NCBI RefSeq assembly: GCF_947250635.1
Contig: NZ_OX366335.1
Span: forward strand, 1,364,001-1,428,000
Direction of reading: 5' to 3'
DNA: 64,000 nt
From: Wolbachia endosymbiont (group B) of Parapoynx stratiotata
Lineage (GTDB): Bacteria; Pseudomonadota; Alphaproteobacteria; Rickettsiales; Anaplasmataceae
This document shows positions 17,238 to 26,909 of this stretch, one piece after another. Within the stretch, counting starts at the first letter, position 1; every line of letters starts with the position of its first letter. The notes under the pieces were generated by a model. The model saw only the letters and a list, made by a program, of their open reading frames with translations. It was not told the origin of the DNA and ran no database searches. The position numbers were made by a program, and so were the translations under genes.

Positions 17238-18565
17238 CTGAAAGTTTAAATTCTGTATTTAGTAAACTGAGAGGAAAGTCGATCATTTCTGAAGATGATT
17301 TTAATCTTGCCATGCGTGAAATACGTATAGCTTTAATTGAAGCTGACGTTTCACTTGAAGTTGCAAAAAAATTCATCAACGACATTAAAGATAAAGTGAT
17401 TGGGGAAAAAGTCATAAAAAGTGTTTCTCCAGCACAAATGATAATTAAAATTGTGCAGGATAATTTAGTTGCAGTTCTCGGATCAGAGAAAAGTGACTTA
17501 AATCTAGCAGTTAAACCCCCTGCTGTGATTATGATGGTGGGCTTACAAGGTGCAGGTAAAACAACTACCTCAGGAAAGCTTGCTTTAAAGCTAAAAAAGC
17601 AAAAGAAAAAAGTGATGCTTGCCTCTTTAGACATTTATAGGCCGGCTGCCCAGAAACAACTTGAGGTGCTGGGTAAACAGATAGACGTACAAACTTTATC
17701 TATAGTAATAAATGAGGAGCCTATTGCAATTACAAAAAGGGCACTGGCAGCAGCAAAGAACGATAATTATGATGTATTAATACTAGACACCGCAGGCAGG
17801 CTTCATATTGACAATAATATGATGAATGAGTTGAAAGCCGTAAAGGAAATAGCTTCACCTGCAGAAGTTATTTTAGTAGCCGACGCAATGATAGGCCAGG
17901 ATGCGGTCAACATTGCCAAATCATTCAATGAGGTAATAGGTGTAACCGGCATTATTCTCACCCGTGTTGATGGTGATGCACGTGGTGGTGCTGCTCTTTC
18001 TATGAAAATGATCACCGATTGTCCAATTAAATTTATTGCTTGTGGTGAAAAATTAAGTGACCTCGATGATTTTTATCCCGATAGAATTGCAAAAAGGATA
18101 CTTAGCATGGGTGATGTTGTATCATTGGTTGAAAAAGCTGCTGAGATTGTTGGTCAGGAAGAAATTGATAAGTTACAAAAGAAAGTAAAAAAGGGTAAAT
18201 TCGACCTAAACGACCTAGTGGGAATGTTAAAAACTCTGAGTAAAATGGATGGCATTAGCAACATAATGAAATTCATCCCTAGTTCATTCACAAAAAAGCT
18301 AAGTAGCAGTGTGCCAGACGACAATAAAGTGAAAAAATATATAGCCATCATAAACTCAATGACCGAAAAAGAAAGGCAAAATCCAGATATTTTAAATGGC
18401 AAAAGAAGACTTAGAATTTCTAAGGGGTCCGGAACAAGTGTAACTGACGTTAATCTTCTAATTAAGCAGTATAATCAAATGAGCTCTATGGTGAATAAAT
18501 TCAGTAAAGTTGATCATAATAAACTCAAAGAATCTGATTTAATGGATATGCTGAGCAGAAAATAA
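17222..18565 (+). CDS. ffh: Signal recognition particle protein Ffh
   Basis: 447 residues. It has an N-terminal helical domain, a GTPase domain with P-loop 'GLQGAGKTTTSGKLA', 'DTAGRLHID' and 'TRVDGDARGG', and a Met-rich C-terminal M domain ('MLKTLSKMDGISNIMKF', 'MTEKER..P', 'RISKGSG') that binds 4.5S RNA and signal peptides. It directs nascent membrane proteins to the translocon. It overlaps the upstream membrane gene by 16 bp. Confidence 0.96.
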   Translation: MFKSLTESLNSVFSKLRGKSIISEDDFNLAMREIRIALIEADVSLEVAKKFINDIKDKVIGEKVIKSVSPAQMIIKIVQDNLVAVLGSEKSDLNLAVKPPAVIMMVGLQGAGKTTTSGKLALKLKKQKKKVMLASLDIYRPAAQKQLEVLGKQIDVQTLSIVINEEPIAITKRALAAAKNDNYDVLILDTAGRLHIDNNMMNELKAVKEIASPAEVILVADAMIGQDAVNIAKSFNEVIGVTGIILTRVDGDARGGAALSMKMITDCPIKFIACGEKLSDLDDFYPDRIAKRILSMGDVVSLVEKAAEIVGQEEIDKLQKKVKKGKFDLNDLVGMLKTLSKMDGISNIMKFIPSSFTKKLSSSVPDDNKVKKYIAIINSMTEKERQNPDILNGKRRLRISKGSGTSVTDVNLLIKQYNQMSSMVNKFSKVDHNKLKESDLMDMLSRK

Positions 18566-18824
18566 ATCAGCAGGTAGTAGAATGAAATAAAATCATCAGT
18601 TGTAATTGCTGTTGAGTAGTGAAGTAACAAATTCAATAAATTTCCTCAGTTGGAATTGGCATAATAATAAAAATTGATATAAGTTACTTTAGCTATATTT
18701 AATGCGTTGTTTTATAGCTAACACACCATACCACCGTGGCACTACACTAGTAACAGAACGACAATTGTCAGTAGCTCAAGTTAGGCTAGATATGGCATTC
18801 ACAATATCGTTTGTAAACCTATAG

Positions 18825-19526
18825 CTATATATAATGAATGAATTTTTTTATATATTCGTTATTAGTATTTTGTATTTCTTGGACAGTTCCGTGGTAGATA
18901 ATATTCCCTTCGTATAATACTGCTATTTTATCAGCTATTTTAAATGCACTATGAATATCATGTGTAATCGTGATAATTGTAGGGTTAAAGTCTTTAGATA
19001 ATTTTATTATTATCTCGTTTACCATATCTGACATAATTGGGTCCAATCCTGAAGTTGGCTCATCCAATACAATAATTTCTGGATTGTGCGCAATCGCCCT
19101 TGCAAGTGCTACTCTTTTTTTCATTCCGCCTGATAGCTCGATTGGAAACATATCTGCTATGCTTTCCTCCAGTCCAACATCATTTAACTTCTCGATTGCT
19201 AGCTGTTTTGCCTCCTTTTCGCTGATATTAAAGCGCTTTTTATAATTAAAAGATATATTTTCCCACACTGTAACGTAGTCAAATAAAGCAGAATTTTGAA
19301 ATAAGACTCCAAATTTATTTTTGCTTTCACTATTTATTTTAATAGACCCTGAGTCTGGTTTTAGCAATCCAATGATTATTTTTGTTAATACAGATTTACC
19401 ACTTCCTGAGCCGCCAAGTATGACTAATGATTCCCCCTTCGATATATTAAAACTTATGTTGTTTAATATCGTTCTATCATCAAAAGACAAGCTTAGGTTC
19501 AATATTGATATTATGGGGCTATACAT
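18825..19526 (-). CDS. mlaF: ABC transporter ATPase, MlaF-like
   Basis: 233 residues with Walker A 'GGSGSGKSVL', Q-loop 'LFQNSALF', signature 'LSGGMKKRVALARA', Walker B 'IIVLDEPTSGLD' and switch His 'ITHD'. The 'SGGMKKRV' signature and 'LFDYVTVWENI' are typical of MlaF/Ttg2A ATPases of phospholipid transport across the envelope. It follows the permease gene with an 8-bp overlap. No MlaD-type substrate-binding gene is adjacent. Confidence 0.88.
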   Translation of the reverse strand: MYSPIISILNLSLSFDDRTILNNISFNISKGESLVILGGSGSGKSVLTKIIIGLLKPDSGSIKINSESKNKFGVLFQNSALFDYVTVWENISFNYKKRFNISEKEAKQLAIEKLNDVGLEESIADMFPIELSGGMKKRVALARAIAHNPEIIVLDEPTSGLDPIMSDMVNEIIIKLSKDFNPTIITITHDIHSAFKIADKIAVLYEGNIIYHGTVQEIQNTNNEYIKKFIHYI

Positions 19527-20301
19527 GTATCAAAGTAATCAAGTAGTTTGCTAAAATGATCAATATGGACGAAAAAACAACAGTTGATGTTGTAGCAACA
19601 CCTACTCCTCGTGCACCTTCTCTACAATGGTAACCGTAATAACAACTTGAAACAGAAATTATAGCACCAAAAGCAGTCGCTTTCATTAGCCCAACAACAA
19701 AATTGTTTATATTAAAGAATTGAGCTGTATATTTTATGTATATATTTAAATTGTGGTTAAATTCAAAGACTGCGGTGACATACCCTCCAAATATTCCTAT
19801 TAGATCTGCACATACTGTAAGTATTGGAAATACTATAACTGACGCTAGAATTCTTGGTGCAATTAAATATTTGAAAGGATTGATGTCCAAAGTTGTAAGT
19901 GCATCTATTTGTTCAGTGATGCGCATCGTGCCAATTTCTGCTGCAATTGAGGACCCAACCTTTCCTACCATTATTAAGCTAATCAAAACTGGCCCTAACT
20001 CTTTAATGATAGTGATCGTAACAAGCTTAGGTACTACTTGTTCTTGATTAATCAATAGACCACTTAAGCTACTTTGTAAAACTATCACCGCTCCTATAAA
20101 AACTCCAGTTAGCCCAACAATTGGTAAAGAGAAAAAGCCTATCTCTATAATTTGTTTTGCTACATTGCTAAAATAATATGGTGGCACAAAGCAGTGGTAT
20201 AGAGATTGAATAAAAAACACAAATGCGTTACCAAGCCTCAACAGAAAGTTGATAAAGCACCTACCGATTATTCTAACACTGTTTACATCAAAGGAACTCA
20301 C
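19519..20301 (-). CDS. mlaE: ABC transporter permease, MlaE-like
   Basis: 260 residues, with about six hydrophobic segments. The MlaE family core is present: 'VGLTGVFIGAVIVLQSS', 'KELGPVLISLIMVGKVGSSIAAEIGTM', 'EQIDALTTLDINPFKYLIAPR'. With MlaF it forms an inner-membrane complex for phospholipid or lipid movement, which fits an organism with an outer membrane but no lipopolysaccharide. It is divergent from rpmF; the 230-bp gap between them must hold both promoters. Confidence 0.88.
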   Translation of the reverse strand: MSSFDVNSVRIIGRCFINFLLRLGNAFVFFIQSLYHCFVPPYYFSNVAKQIIEIGFFSLPIVGLTGVFIGAVIVLQSSLSGLLINQEQVVPKLVTITIIKELGPVLISLIMVGKVGSSIAAEIGTMRITEQIDALTTLDINPFKYLIAPRILASVIVFPILTVCADLIGIFGGYVTAVFEFNHNLNIYIKYTAQFFNINNFVVGLMKATAFGAIISVSSCYYGYHCREGARGVGVATTSTVVFSSILIILANYLITLIHV

Positions 20302-20535
20302 TTTGCATTTATCTTAGCTAAAAATTAGTTTTACTGATTTTATTAAAATTTTTATTAACTCTATCGCAGAGTATAGTCAAGATATATCTTAAGTTCAATA
20401 TACTTTGATCAAAATGCTTGAGTTTAAGTTTATAAGACTGAATTGTATAAGAAAACCTTACTTATTTCGCTATTTACTTCTTGTAAAAAACATGCTACTA
20501 ATAAATTGTGTTATATAATTGAATTGGAGTAAGTT

Positions 20536-20718
20536 TTGGCAGTTCCAAAGAGAAAAAAGTCAAAGTCAAGGCGTAATATGCATCGTTCTCATCATGCTAT
20601 TAAACCTAAGAATATTGTGGTATGTGCAACAACTGGAGAATTCATGTTGCCTCATAACATAGCAGTTGACAATAGTTACAAAGGAAAACGTGTTTTCATT
20701 AAACAAAAGGCGGAGTAA
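20536..20718 (+). CDS. rpmF: 50S ribosomal protein L32
   Basis: 60 residues, 'MAVPKRKKSKSRRNMHRSHHA', the standard L32 N-terminus. The start is TTG, with 'GGAG' about six bases upstream; a TATAAT lies at 20514-20519. The zinc-binding Cys pairs of some L32 proteins are absent (a single Cys remains). The rpmF-plsX-fabH order is conserved across many bacteria. Confidence 0.94.
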   Translation: MAVPKRKKSKSRRNMHRSHHAIKPKNIVVCATTGEFMLPHNIAVDNSYKGKRVFIKQKAE

Positions 20719-20726
20719 CTCATGAT

Positions 20727-21764
20727 ATGTTACCCACGGTCAACAACAACATAGTTATCGCACTTGATGCTATGGGAGGGGATTTTGCACCTCTTTCCGT
20801 AATTCAGGGTGCTAGTTTTTTCTTGGATAATCTTGTTGATCCAGGTGTTGAAGTTTTTTTTCATATTTATGGAGATCAGAAAGAAATATCTCCTTTGCTT
20901 TCAAAATACAAAAAAGTAATCGATAACTCCGAATTTACCCATTGCTCTGATAATGTTCTTCCAAATGATAAACCCTCTTTTGCACTGAAACATCGCAAAG
21001 ATTCAAGTATGAAGGCAGCTGTTGAAGCAGTGAAAAAAGGTAAAGCTTTTGGAATGGTGTCTTCAGGCAACACTGGAGCATTGATGGCTATCTCCAGATT
21101 TATTTTAGGAACATTACCCAATATCTATCGTCCTGCTATTGCATCTGTCTGTCCAACTAAGACAAAAAGCTTTGCATTGCTTGATCTTGGTGCAAATGTT
21201 GACTGTAATACTGACTCATTATTTCAATTTGCATTAATGGGGAGTATATTTGCAAAAATAGCATTAAAAGTTGAAAATCCTGAAGTCGCTTTGCTAAACA
21301 TTGGTACAGAAGAAGTGAAAGGTACTGACTCAGTAAGAGGAGCTTTTGAGTTACTCAAAAATGCTCCAAGTATTAACTTCAAAGGATATATAGAGGCAAG
21401 TGAATTTTTAGATGGTAATATAGACGTAATTGTTGCTGATGGTTTTGTTGGTAATGTAATGCTCAAGACAGCTGAGGCAACTGCTGGTACTTTTATCAGT
21501 CTAATAAAACAGGAAGTATTTAATTCATGGATGACAAAAATGCTTGTCGGCATATTGTTGAAACCCAAGCTAAATAAAGCATTAGAGCGTTTTAATCCTA
21601 AAATTAGAAGTGGAGCTATGTTTTTAGGGCTAAATGGTATCATTATAAAGAGCCACGGAAATTCTGATGCTATTTCTTTTGCTCACGCTATAAAATTTGC
21701 AGTAAATGCAATCAGTGAAAATTTAAACCAGAAGATAATTAACGGGGTAAGTCATATTGAATAA
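20727..21764 (+). CDS. plsX: Phosphate acyltransferase PlsX
   Basis: 345 residues with 'IALDAMGGDFAPLSVIQGA', 'SSGNTGALMAI', 'LLDLGANVD' and 'VADGFVGNVMLKTAE', all PlsX hallmarks. It makes acyl-phosphate from acyl-ACP, the first step toward phosphatidic acid. The gene begins 8 bp after rpmF and overlaps the start of fabH by 8 bp. Confidence 0.96.
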   Translation: MLPTVNNNIVIALDAMGGDFAPLSVIQGASFFLDNLVDPGVEVFFHIYGDQKEISPLLSKYKKVIDNSEFTHCSDNVLPNDKPSFALKHRKDSSMKAAVEAVKKGKAFGMVSSGNTGALMAISRFILGTLPNIYRPAIASVCPTKTKSFALLDLGANVDCNTDSLFQFALMGSIFAKIALKVENPEVALLNIGTEEVKGTDSVRGAFELLKNAPSINFKGYIEASEFLDGNIDVIVADGFVGNVMLKTAEATAGTFISLIKQEVFNSWMTKMLVGILLKPKLNKALERFNPKIRSGAMFLGLNGIIIKSHGNSDAISFAHAIKFAVNAISENLNQKIINGVSHIE

Positions 21765-22713
21765 AAGTTTCATATTGAGCACTGGTTCTTACCTACCAAA
21801 AAAAATTTTGAGTAATAACGAAATTGCATCGATAGTTGAAACAAACGATGAATGGATAAGGCAAAGAACAGGAATAGTTCAAAGACATATAGCAGATGAA
21901 GGAGAACTAACGTCAGATTTAGCTGTTAATGCAGCGAAAAATGCTATAGAAAAAGCGAAAATTTCAATAGATGAAATTGGTTTGATCATAGTTGCAACAA
22001 CAACACCTGACAAAACTTTTCCTAGCTGTGCAACGATTATACAAAGTAAATTAAAGTGTAAAAACGCATTTGCTTTTGATGTACAGGCAGCATGCTCTGG
22101 TTTTATATATGCAGTTACAGTTGCTGATTCACTTATAAAGTCTAACGATAGAATTAAATACGCGCTTGTTATTGGTGCTGAAATAATGTCTAGGATTGTT
22201 GATTGGGAAGATAGGTCAACTTGTGTACTCTTTGGTGATGGTGCTGGTGCAGTGATAATGAAATCAGAAATGAGTAGCAGTAGCATTATATCAACAAACT
22301 TACACTCTGATGGCAATGTGGACTTATTATGTACAAACGGAGGAATATCCTCTACTCGTGATTCTGGAAAGATACTTATGAATGGAAGAGAAGTGTTTAA
22401 ACATGCAGTAGAGAAATTAACAGCCTCAGTAGAGGAAACTCTAAAATGCAATAGTTTGAAGATTAGTGATATTGACTGGTTAATTCCCCATCAAGCAAAC
22501 ATTCGCATTATTGAAGCAGTAGTAAAGAAATTAGATTTTCCTATAGAAAAAGTAATTAATACCGTTGATAAGCATGCAAACACCTCAGCAGCGTCAATTC
22601 CACTAGCCTTAGACTATGCAGTACAAGAATCAAAAATAAAGTCAGGAAATCTGATATTGCTGATTTCAATAGGTGCAGGTTTAGCCTGGGGTTCTGTGTT
22701 ACTGCGCTATTAG
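21757..22713 (+). CDS. fabH: 3-oxoacyl-[ACP] synthase III FabH
   Basis: 318 residues from a TTG start that overlaps plsX. The catalytic triad is visible: Cys in 'QAACSGFIYA', His in 'WLIPHQANIRI' and Asn in 'KHANTSAASIPLAL'. It starts fatty acid chains by condensing an acyl-CoA with malonyl-ACP. 'TNDEWIRQRTGI' and 'ATTTPDKTFPSCA' fit the family N-terminus. Confidence 0.96.
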   Translation: MNKSFILSTGSYLPKKILSNNEIASIVETNDEWIRQRTGIVQRHIADEGELTSDLAVNAAKNAIEKAKISIDEIGLIIVATTTPDKTFPSCATIIQSKLKCKNAFAFDVQAACSGFIYAVTVADSLIKSNDRIKYALVIGAEIMSRIVDWEDRSTCVLFGDGAGAVIMKSEMSSSSIISTNLHSDGNVDLLCTNGGISSTRDSGKILMNGREVFKHAVEKLTASVEETLKCNSLKISDIDWLIPHQANIRIIEAVVKKLDFPIEKVINTVDKHANTSAASIPLALDYAVQESKIKSGNLILLISIGAGLAWGSVLLRY

Positions 22714-22855
22714 ACTTCCTATTACCCACGCTTCTTTTTTCTCAGTTTTATCGTTACATGCTGTACTGACAAAGTTTTGAGATATTATCACAAACATTAT
22801 ATTCACAAGAAATACTTGACTTCACGTGTACTAAGAAGCATTTTATATATGATGT

Positions 22856-22929
22856 GTGCCCGTAGCTCAGTTGGATAGAGCAACAGCCTTCTAAGCTGTG
22901 GGTCGTAGGTTCGAATCCTACCGGGCACA
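22856..22929 (+). tRNA. tRNA-Arg (anticodon TCT)
   Basis: The acceptor stem GTGCCCG pairs with CGGGCAC. The D arm 'TAGCTCAGTTGGATAGAGC', anticodon loop 'CTTCTAA' (TCT) and T arm 'GTAGGTTCGAATCCTAC' are all present, with discriminator A. CCA is not encoded. It decodes AGA and, by wobble, AGG. Confidence 0.96.
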
Positions 22930-22937
22930 TTCTTCTA

Positions 22938-23903
22938 TCAATGCTTTCTATAAATTTTCAAGTATTCTGGTACCACATTTTCAATTGCTAGTGGTCTAAT
23001 TTTCATTGTTTCGAGATCATCTGACTTTTCGATTGAACTACTCATCATAACTTTCACCTGATCTCGAGTAAGTATAGGGCTTGCATCTCCAGTTATAGGT
23101 TTTAACAGCACAGAAACAACTTTACTTTCTAAGAAAAAGGCTATCAATCTTGCCATTGGAAAAGGTACATTGATCAGTAGACACTTTCTGTTAGTCACAT
23201 TCAGAATAAACTTTAATAAGCTTTTAAAAGAGTAAACTTTTGGTCCACCTATATTATAAATTTTTTTATCTTGCTTATTAAAGCTGATAATACGGTATAC
23301 CACTTCAGCTAAGTTTGTTACACATATCGGCTGAAACTTCGTTATTCCACTACCGATCAACGGCAAAAAAGGAAGAATTGTTGCTAATCTTGCAAACTTA
23401 TTAAAGAAATTATCTTCTTTACCAAATACAAGACTGGGCTTAATTATCATTGCTCCTTGAAACGCCGAAGCTACAGCTTTCTCACCTTTCAATTTACTTT
23501 GGGCATATTTTGATAACTTACCATTTTCTATTCCCATGGCAGAAAAATGTATCATCATGGATACATTTTTTATTTGCGCAGCTTTTGCTATTCTTTCAGC
23601 TATTCCAACATGAACTGTATAGAAATCGTATTTTCTTTTTTCATATAATATTCCTACTAAGTTTATAACAACATCACACCCCTCCATACTTTCTAAAATT
23701 GATTTTTCATTAAAAAAATCTCCTTCAAGTATTGATATTTGCCCTAAGTTGCCACATAACTTTAGACAAGCAGCTTTTTCCTGATCACGAGTAAATATTC
23801 TTATTAAATACCCCGCCGCTGCCAAGCGTCTTACGATGTGTTTTCCTATAAATCCCGTTCCACCAAAAATAACTATACGTTTTATCACAGTTAAAACTTC
23901 CAA
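22938..23903 (-). CDS. NDUFA9-like NAD(P)-binding complex I subunit/assembly protein
   Basis: 321 residues. The Rossmann motif 'IVIFGGTGFIGKHIVRRL' opens an atypical short-chain dehydrogenase fold; 'DVVINLVGILYE' and 'SKLKGEKAV' resemble the NDUFA9 (39 kDa) subunit of complex I found in mitochondria and alphaproteobacteria. The classical YxxxK is altered, in keeping with a structural NADPH-binding role. The true start may be the GTG at codon 5. It is transcribed toward tRNA-Arg and lies downstream of murF. Confidence 0.8.
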   Translation of the reverse strand: MEVLTVIKRIVIFGGTGFIGKHIVRRLAAAGYLIRIFTRDQEKAACLKLCGNLGQISILEGDFFNEKSILESMEGCDVVINLVGILYEKRKYDFYTVHVGIAERIAKAAQIKNVSMMIHFSAMGIENGKLSKYAQSKLKGEKAVASAFQGAMIIKPSLVFGKEDNFFNKFARLATILPFLPLIGSGITKFQPICVTNLAEVVYRIISFNKQDKKIYNIGGPKVYSFKSLLKFILNVTNRKCLLINVPFPMARLIAFFLESKVVSVLLKPITGDASPILTRDQVKVMMSSSIEKSDDLETMKIRPLAIENVVPEYLKIYRKH

Positions 23904-23936
23904 TAACTTAACTTTAAATTAATACAATAGTTTTAT

Positions 23937-25313
23937 TTAATATTCTATTGTGAATTCCTGCACTATAAGGTCCATTCTCATTCCATGAGAACCTTTAACT
24001 AAAATTACATCATTACCTTGAACAATATTAGCTAAATTACTTTTCAATTGGTTAGAATCATCGAAATGCATGCCTTTTATATTCTCCGGTAAAAGTTTAT
24101 TCAATTCTAACATAAATTTACCAACTGTATGAACTTTATTCACATTTTGTTCTACTATAGAGTCAAGCAATTCTGTATGAAATACTATGCTTTCATTACC
24201 AAGTTCTAACATATCGCCGAGTAGTGCCACTTTTCTTAAATTAGAATATGTACCTAAAGTTCTTATTGCAGCCTTCATTGAAGTAGGGTTAGCATTATAG
24301 GAGTCGTTAATCAAATGTACTAATTTTCCATTGTATTTAGCTTGATGAACATTACCTCTACCTTCTGTTACAGTAAAATTCTCAAGTGCTAGTGGTAATT
24401 TCGATAAATCAAGTCCTAGACTTTGCACAACTGCTGTCACAACTAATGCAGAGTATGTAAAATGCTCACCCCGCAAACGTAAATTACAGTTTATAATTTG
24501 ACCGTTGTGCGGTTTAATTTTTAAATTTATACCGCTATCGTTTCTTATTAGGTCTAACAAACAAACAGTAGCACTTTCATTCTTACCAAAGCTCACTACA
24601 TTTCTGTCAGCATTTGATAAAAGATAATCATAATGTTTATTATCCTTGTTCAAAACCAAAGTACCATTATTTTTCATACCACATAGGACTTCTAACTTCG
24701 CTTGCGCAATATCAAGTAGAGATGAAAAATTTTCAACATGCGCAGGTTCGATGTTGGTAATAACTGCAATATCCGGATTGCTAATCTTCGATAGCTCTTT
24801 TATCTCACCAGCTCTATTCATTCCCATTTCAAGGATTAAGTACTGGCAGTTTTTTGGGACTTTTAGAATAGTAAAAGGTAATCCTATATTATTATTCAAG
24901 TTATCTTTGTTTGCATAAGACGCTCCATATTGCGATAGAACAGTGTGCAGCATGTCCTTTGTAGTCGTTTTCCCGACACTACCTGTAATTGTAATAACTT
25001 TAGCATTAACAAGAACATTTCTAATGTAATATGATGCCATGTTATGCAAAGCTTTTAGAGTATCTTGCACAATAATTAGAGGAAAATTTCTATATTTATC
25101 TTCGCTTACTACCGCAGCAACAGCTCCTTTTAAAAATGCTTCATGTAGAAAATCATGCCCATCAAATTTCTTTCCCTTGAGAGCAATAAATAAATCACCT
25201 TTTTTTATGCTTCTTGTATCCGTTGAAATATTTGAGCTATATACCGAATTACAAACACCCTCCCCTCTTCCGCCAGTAGCATCGATAATATTATTTGCGT
25301 TCCATTTTAACAT
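23937..25313 (-). CDS. murF: UDP-N-acetylmuramoyl-tripeptide:D-Ala-D-Ala ligase MurF
   Basis: 458 residues with 'ITGSVGKTTTKDML' (ATP loop), 'LEMGMNRAGEI', 'NIEPAHVENF' and 'DSYNANPTSMKAAI', typical of MurF. It adds the dipeptide that completes the peptidoglycan precursor. The presence of murF, mraY and murG here shows that lipid II synthesis is retained. Confidence 0.95.
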   Translation of the reverse strand: MLKWNANNIIDATGGRGEGVCNSVYSSNISTDTRSIKKGDLFIALKGKKFDGHDFLHEAFLKGAVAAVVSEDKYRNFPLIIVQDTLKALHNMASYYIRNVLVNAKVITITGSVGKTTTKDMLHTVLSQYGASYANKDNLNNNIGLPFTILKVPKNCQYLILEMGMNRAGEIKELSKISNPDIAVITNIEPAHVENFSSLLDIAQAKLEVLCGMKNNGTLVLNKDNKHYDYLLSNADRNVVSFGKNESATVCLLDLIRNDSGINLKIKPHNGQIINCNLRLRGEHFTYSALVVTAVVQSLGLDLSKLPLALENFTVTEGRGNVHQAKYNGKLVHLINDSYNANPTSMKAAIRTLGTYSNLRKVALLGDMLELGNESIVFHTELLDSIVEQNVNKVHTVGKFMLELNKLLPENIKGMHFDDSNQLKSNLANIVQGNDVILVKGSHGMRMDLIVQEFTIEY

Positions 25314-25388
25314 AATTTATCTTTAAAGGTAATTTGAACAAGAAAAGCAGCAAAAATACTACATACTTTGGTAATGTACAAATAATGA

Positions 25389-25417
25389 TTGCTATCTCTA
25401 TAATTTCATCTTATAAT
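25389..25417 (+). promoter_or_regulatory. Sigma70-type promoter upstream of the 25498 gene
   Basis: TTGCTA at 25389-25394 and TATAAT at 25412-25417 are 17 bp apart. A start near 25424 would give a leader of about 75 bases before the GGAGG-led ATG at 25498. Confidence 0.5.
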
Positions 25418-25497
25418 AGATATACAAGCTTAAATATTTTCGTCTATAATTGGGTGTATTTTACTATCTGATTGTAGAAAGTGACTTGGAGGTATGT

Positions 25498-26232
25498 ATG
25501 GCAAAAGATGAGTCAAATAAAAAGTCTATTTTGGCTAAGATAAAAGGCGTGTTTTTTCTTGTGCCTAAAGCACTTATTTATCCTATAAAGAAACCGTTTG
25601 CTTCAATTGATGAAATGAAGCATGATGCTAAAGTTTCATTAAAAAAGGCTGTGAGTGATGTACCTAAAGAAGAAGAGAAATATGACCCACCTATAAAAAC
25701 CACAGAAGCTAGTAAGTACCTTGGCATACAAATAACAAAACAAGAAAAAGGTAAGGTAAGTTTTTTAGCGTCAAGAACTTTAACGGGGGATATACCTTAC
25801 TTGAGTCCAGAGAAATTAGATAAAATAAGGAAAGATCTGCCAAATATAACTATTTTTAGAGAAGAAAACAAAATTGTAATTGAAGTTGATGTTGAGAAGA
25901 TTATCCAAGAAATAAAAGATAAAAATCCAGGTATAGACGAAAAAGTAATGAAAAAGTACGCTCTTGAAGGAATTTATAATAAAATTGATTATGATCTCAA
26001 AAATTTGGCAAAAATTACTGGTGGAGAGTTTAAAGTTCACACAGACCGAAAGTTGCTGTATGATATTGCAGAAAAGTTGTATAGTGGATACGATAGTAAA
26101 AAGCAACAGTCACAAGAAGTTATAAGGTCTATAGGTAAAGAAAAGTCATCAGAGAAAACTTTAAATAATTGGCAAAAAGCTATTAAACAAGATTTTGAAA
26201 GTTGCGAAAGCATAAGAGGTAGGGGGAAATAA
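25498..26232 (+). CDS. Hypothetical protein, 244 residues
   Basis: I do not recognise this protein. The start is ATG 25498, because GGAGG lies five bases upstream; a longer in-frame TTG start at 25450 lacks such a site. It begins 'MAKDESNKKSILAKIKGVFFLVPKALIYPIKK', a basic stretch with one moderately hydrophobic patch, followed by Lys/Glu-rich sequence that looks largely helical. No enzyme motif is seen. It has its own promoter-like sequence and is followed after 3 bp by another small unknown gene, so the two may form an operon with the HIT gene. Confidence 0.6.
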   Translation: MAKDESNKKSILAKIKGVFFLVPKALIYPIKKPFASIDEMKHDAKVSLKKAVSDVPKEEEKYDPPIKTTEASKYLGIQITKQEKGKVSFLASRTLTGDIPYLSPEKLDKIRKDLPNITIFREENKIVIEVDVEKIIQEIKDKNPGIDEKVMKKYALEGIYNKIDYDLKNLAKITGGEFKVHTDRKLLYDIAEKLYSGYDSKKQQSQEVIRSIGKEKSSEKTLNNWQKAIKQDFESCESIRGRGK

Positions 26233-26235
26233 ATT

Positions 26236-26517
26236 ATGGAGAGTGTTATGAAAGAAGTTAAAATAGAGGAAAGGTATCATAGCCTAACTGTTCCTGGAGA
26301 TATGTATCATTTACAACCAGAAGTTATTGCTGCAAGAAGGGCAAAAAGAATAGAAACGTTTTCAAAAAGACACCAAATGGACTATGGGTCAGTTTTGCGT
26401 GGACAAGATATACAGCTAAAAGACGTTTCAAGTCTTGAAGATGCTTCTAGCGAAGCAGCAATAAGCCCACCTTCTACACCAAATCATAAGCAAAATAGAA
26501 GAGGACCAGGAATTTAA
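26236..26517 (+). CDS. Hypothetical protein, 93 residues
   Basis: Not recognised. It is hydrophilic, with an Arg/Lys-rich middle ('EVIAARRAKRIETFSKRH') and a Ser/Pro-rich, low-complexity tail ending 'QNRRGPGI'. There is no signal peptide. It follows the preceding gene by 3 bp and precedes the HIT gene by 6 bp, so it is very probably cotranscribed with them. An alternative start is the Met at codon 5. Confidence 0.5.
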   Translation: MESVMKEVKIEERYHSLTVPGDMYHLQPEVIAARRAKRIETFSKRHQMDYGSVLRGQDIQLKDVSSLEDASSEAAISPPSTPNHKQNRRGPGI

Positions 26518-26523
26518 TAAAGT

Positions 26524-26892
26524 ATGGGTAGTACAGCTTATGATGACACTAATATTTTTGCTAAGATATTAAGAGGTGAGTTGTCTTATGAGGAAATACA
26601 TAAAAATGAAAATGTGCTAGCTTTTCGTGATAAGTATCCTGATGCACCAGTTCATATTCTAGTTATACCAAAAGCTCAATACGTTTCATACGATGATTTT
26701 GTTCTGAAAGCTTCCGAAGAGGAAATAGTAAGTTTTTTTAAAACTGTTAGAGAAATAGCACATAAATATAACTTAGAAAAAACAGGATATAGATTAGTTA
26801 CTAATCACGGTAAAGATGGAGAGCAAGTTATACCGCACTTTCACATACATATTTTAGGTGGTAAAAGATTAGGAAAGCATGTAAATTCATAG
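26524..26892 (+). CDS. HIT family nucleotide-binding protein
   Basis: 122 residues. The histidine triad 'HFHIHILGG' (H-x-H-x-H) near the C-terminus and 'IFAKILRGELSYEEIHKNENVLAFRDKYPDAPVHILVIPK' features in the N-terminal half (quoted residues: I, F, K, I, G, D, P, H) match the HinT branch. Such proteins hydrolyse purine nucleoside phosphoramidates. Confidence 0.92.
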   Translation: MGSTAYDDTNIFAKILRGELSYEEIHKNENVLAFRDKYPDAPVHILVIPKAQYVSYDDFVLKASEEEIVSFFKTVREIAHKYNLEKTGYRLVTNHGKDGEQVIPHFHIHILGGKRLGKHVNS

Positions 26893-26909
26893 TGTTATAT
26901 GTTTTTTAA

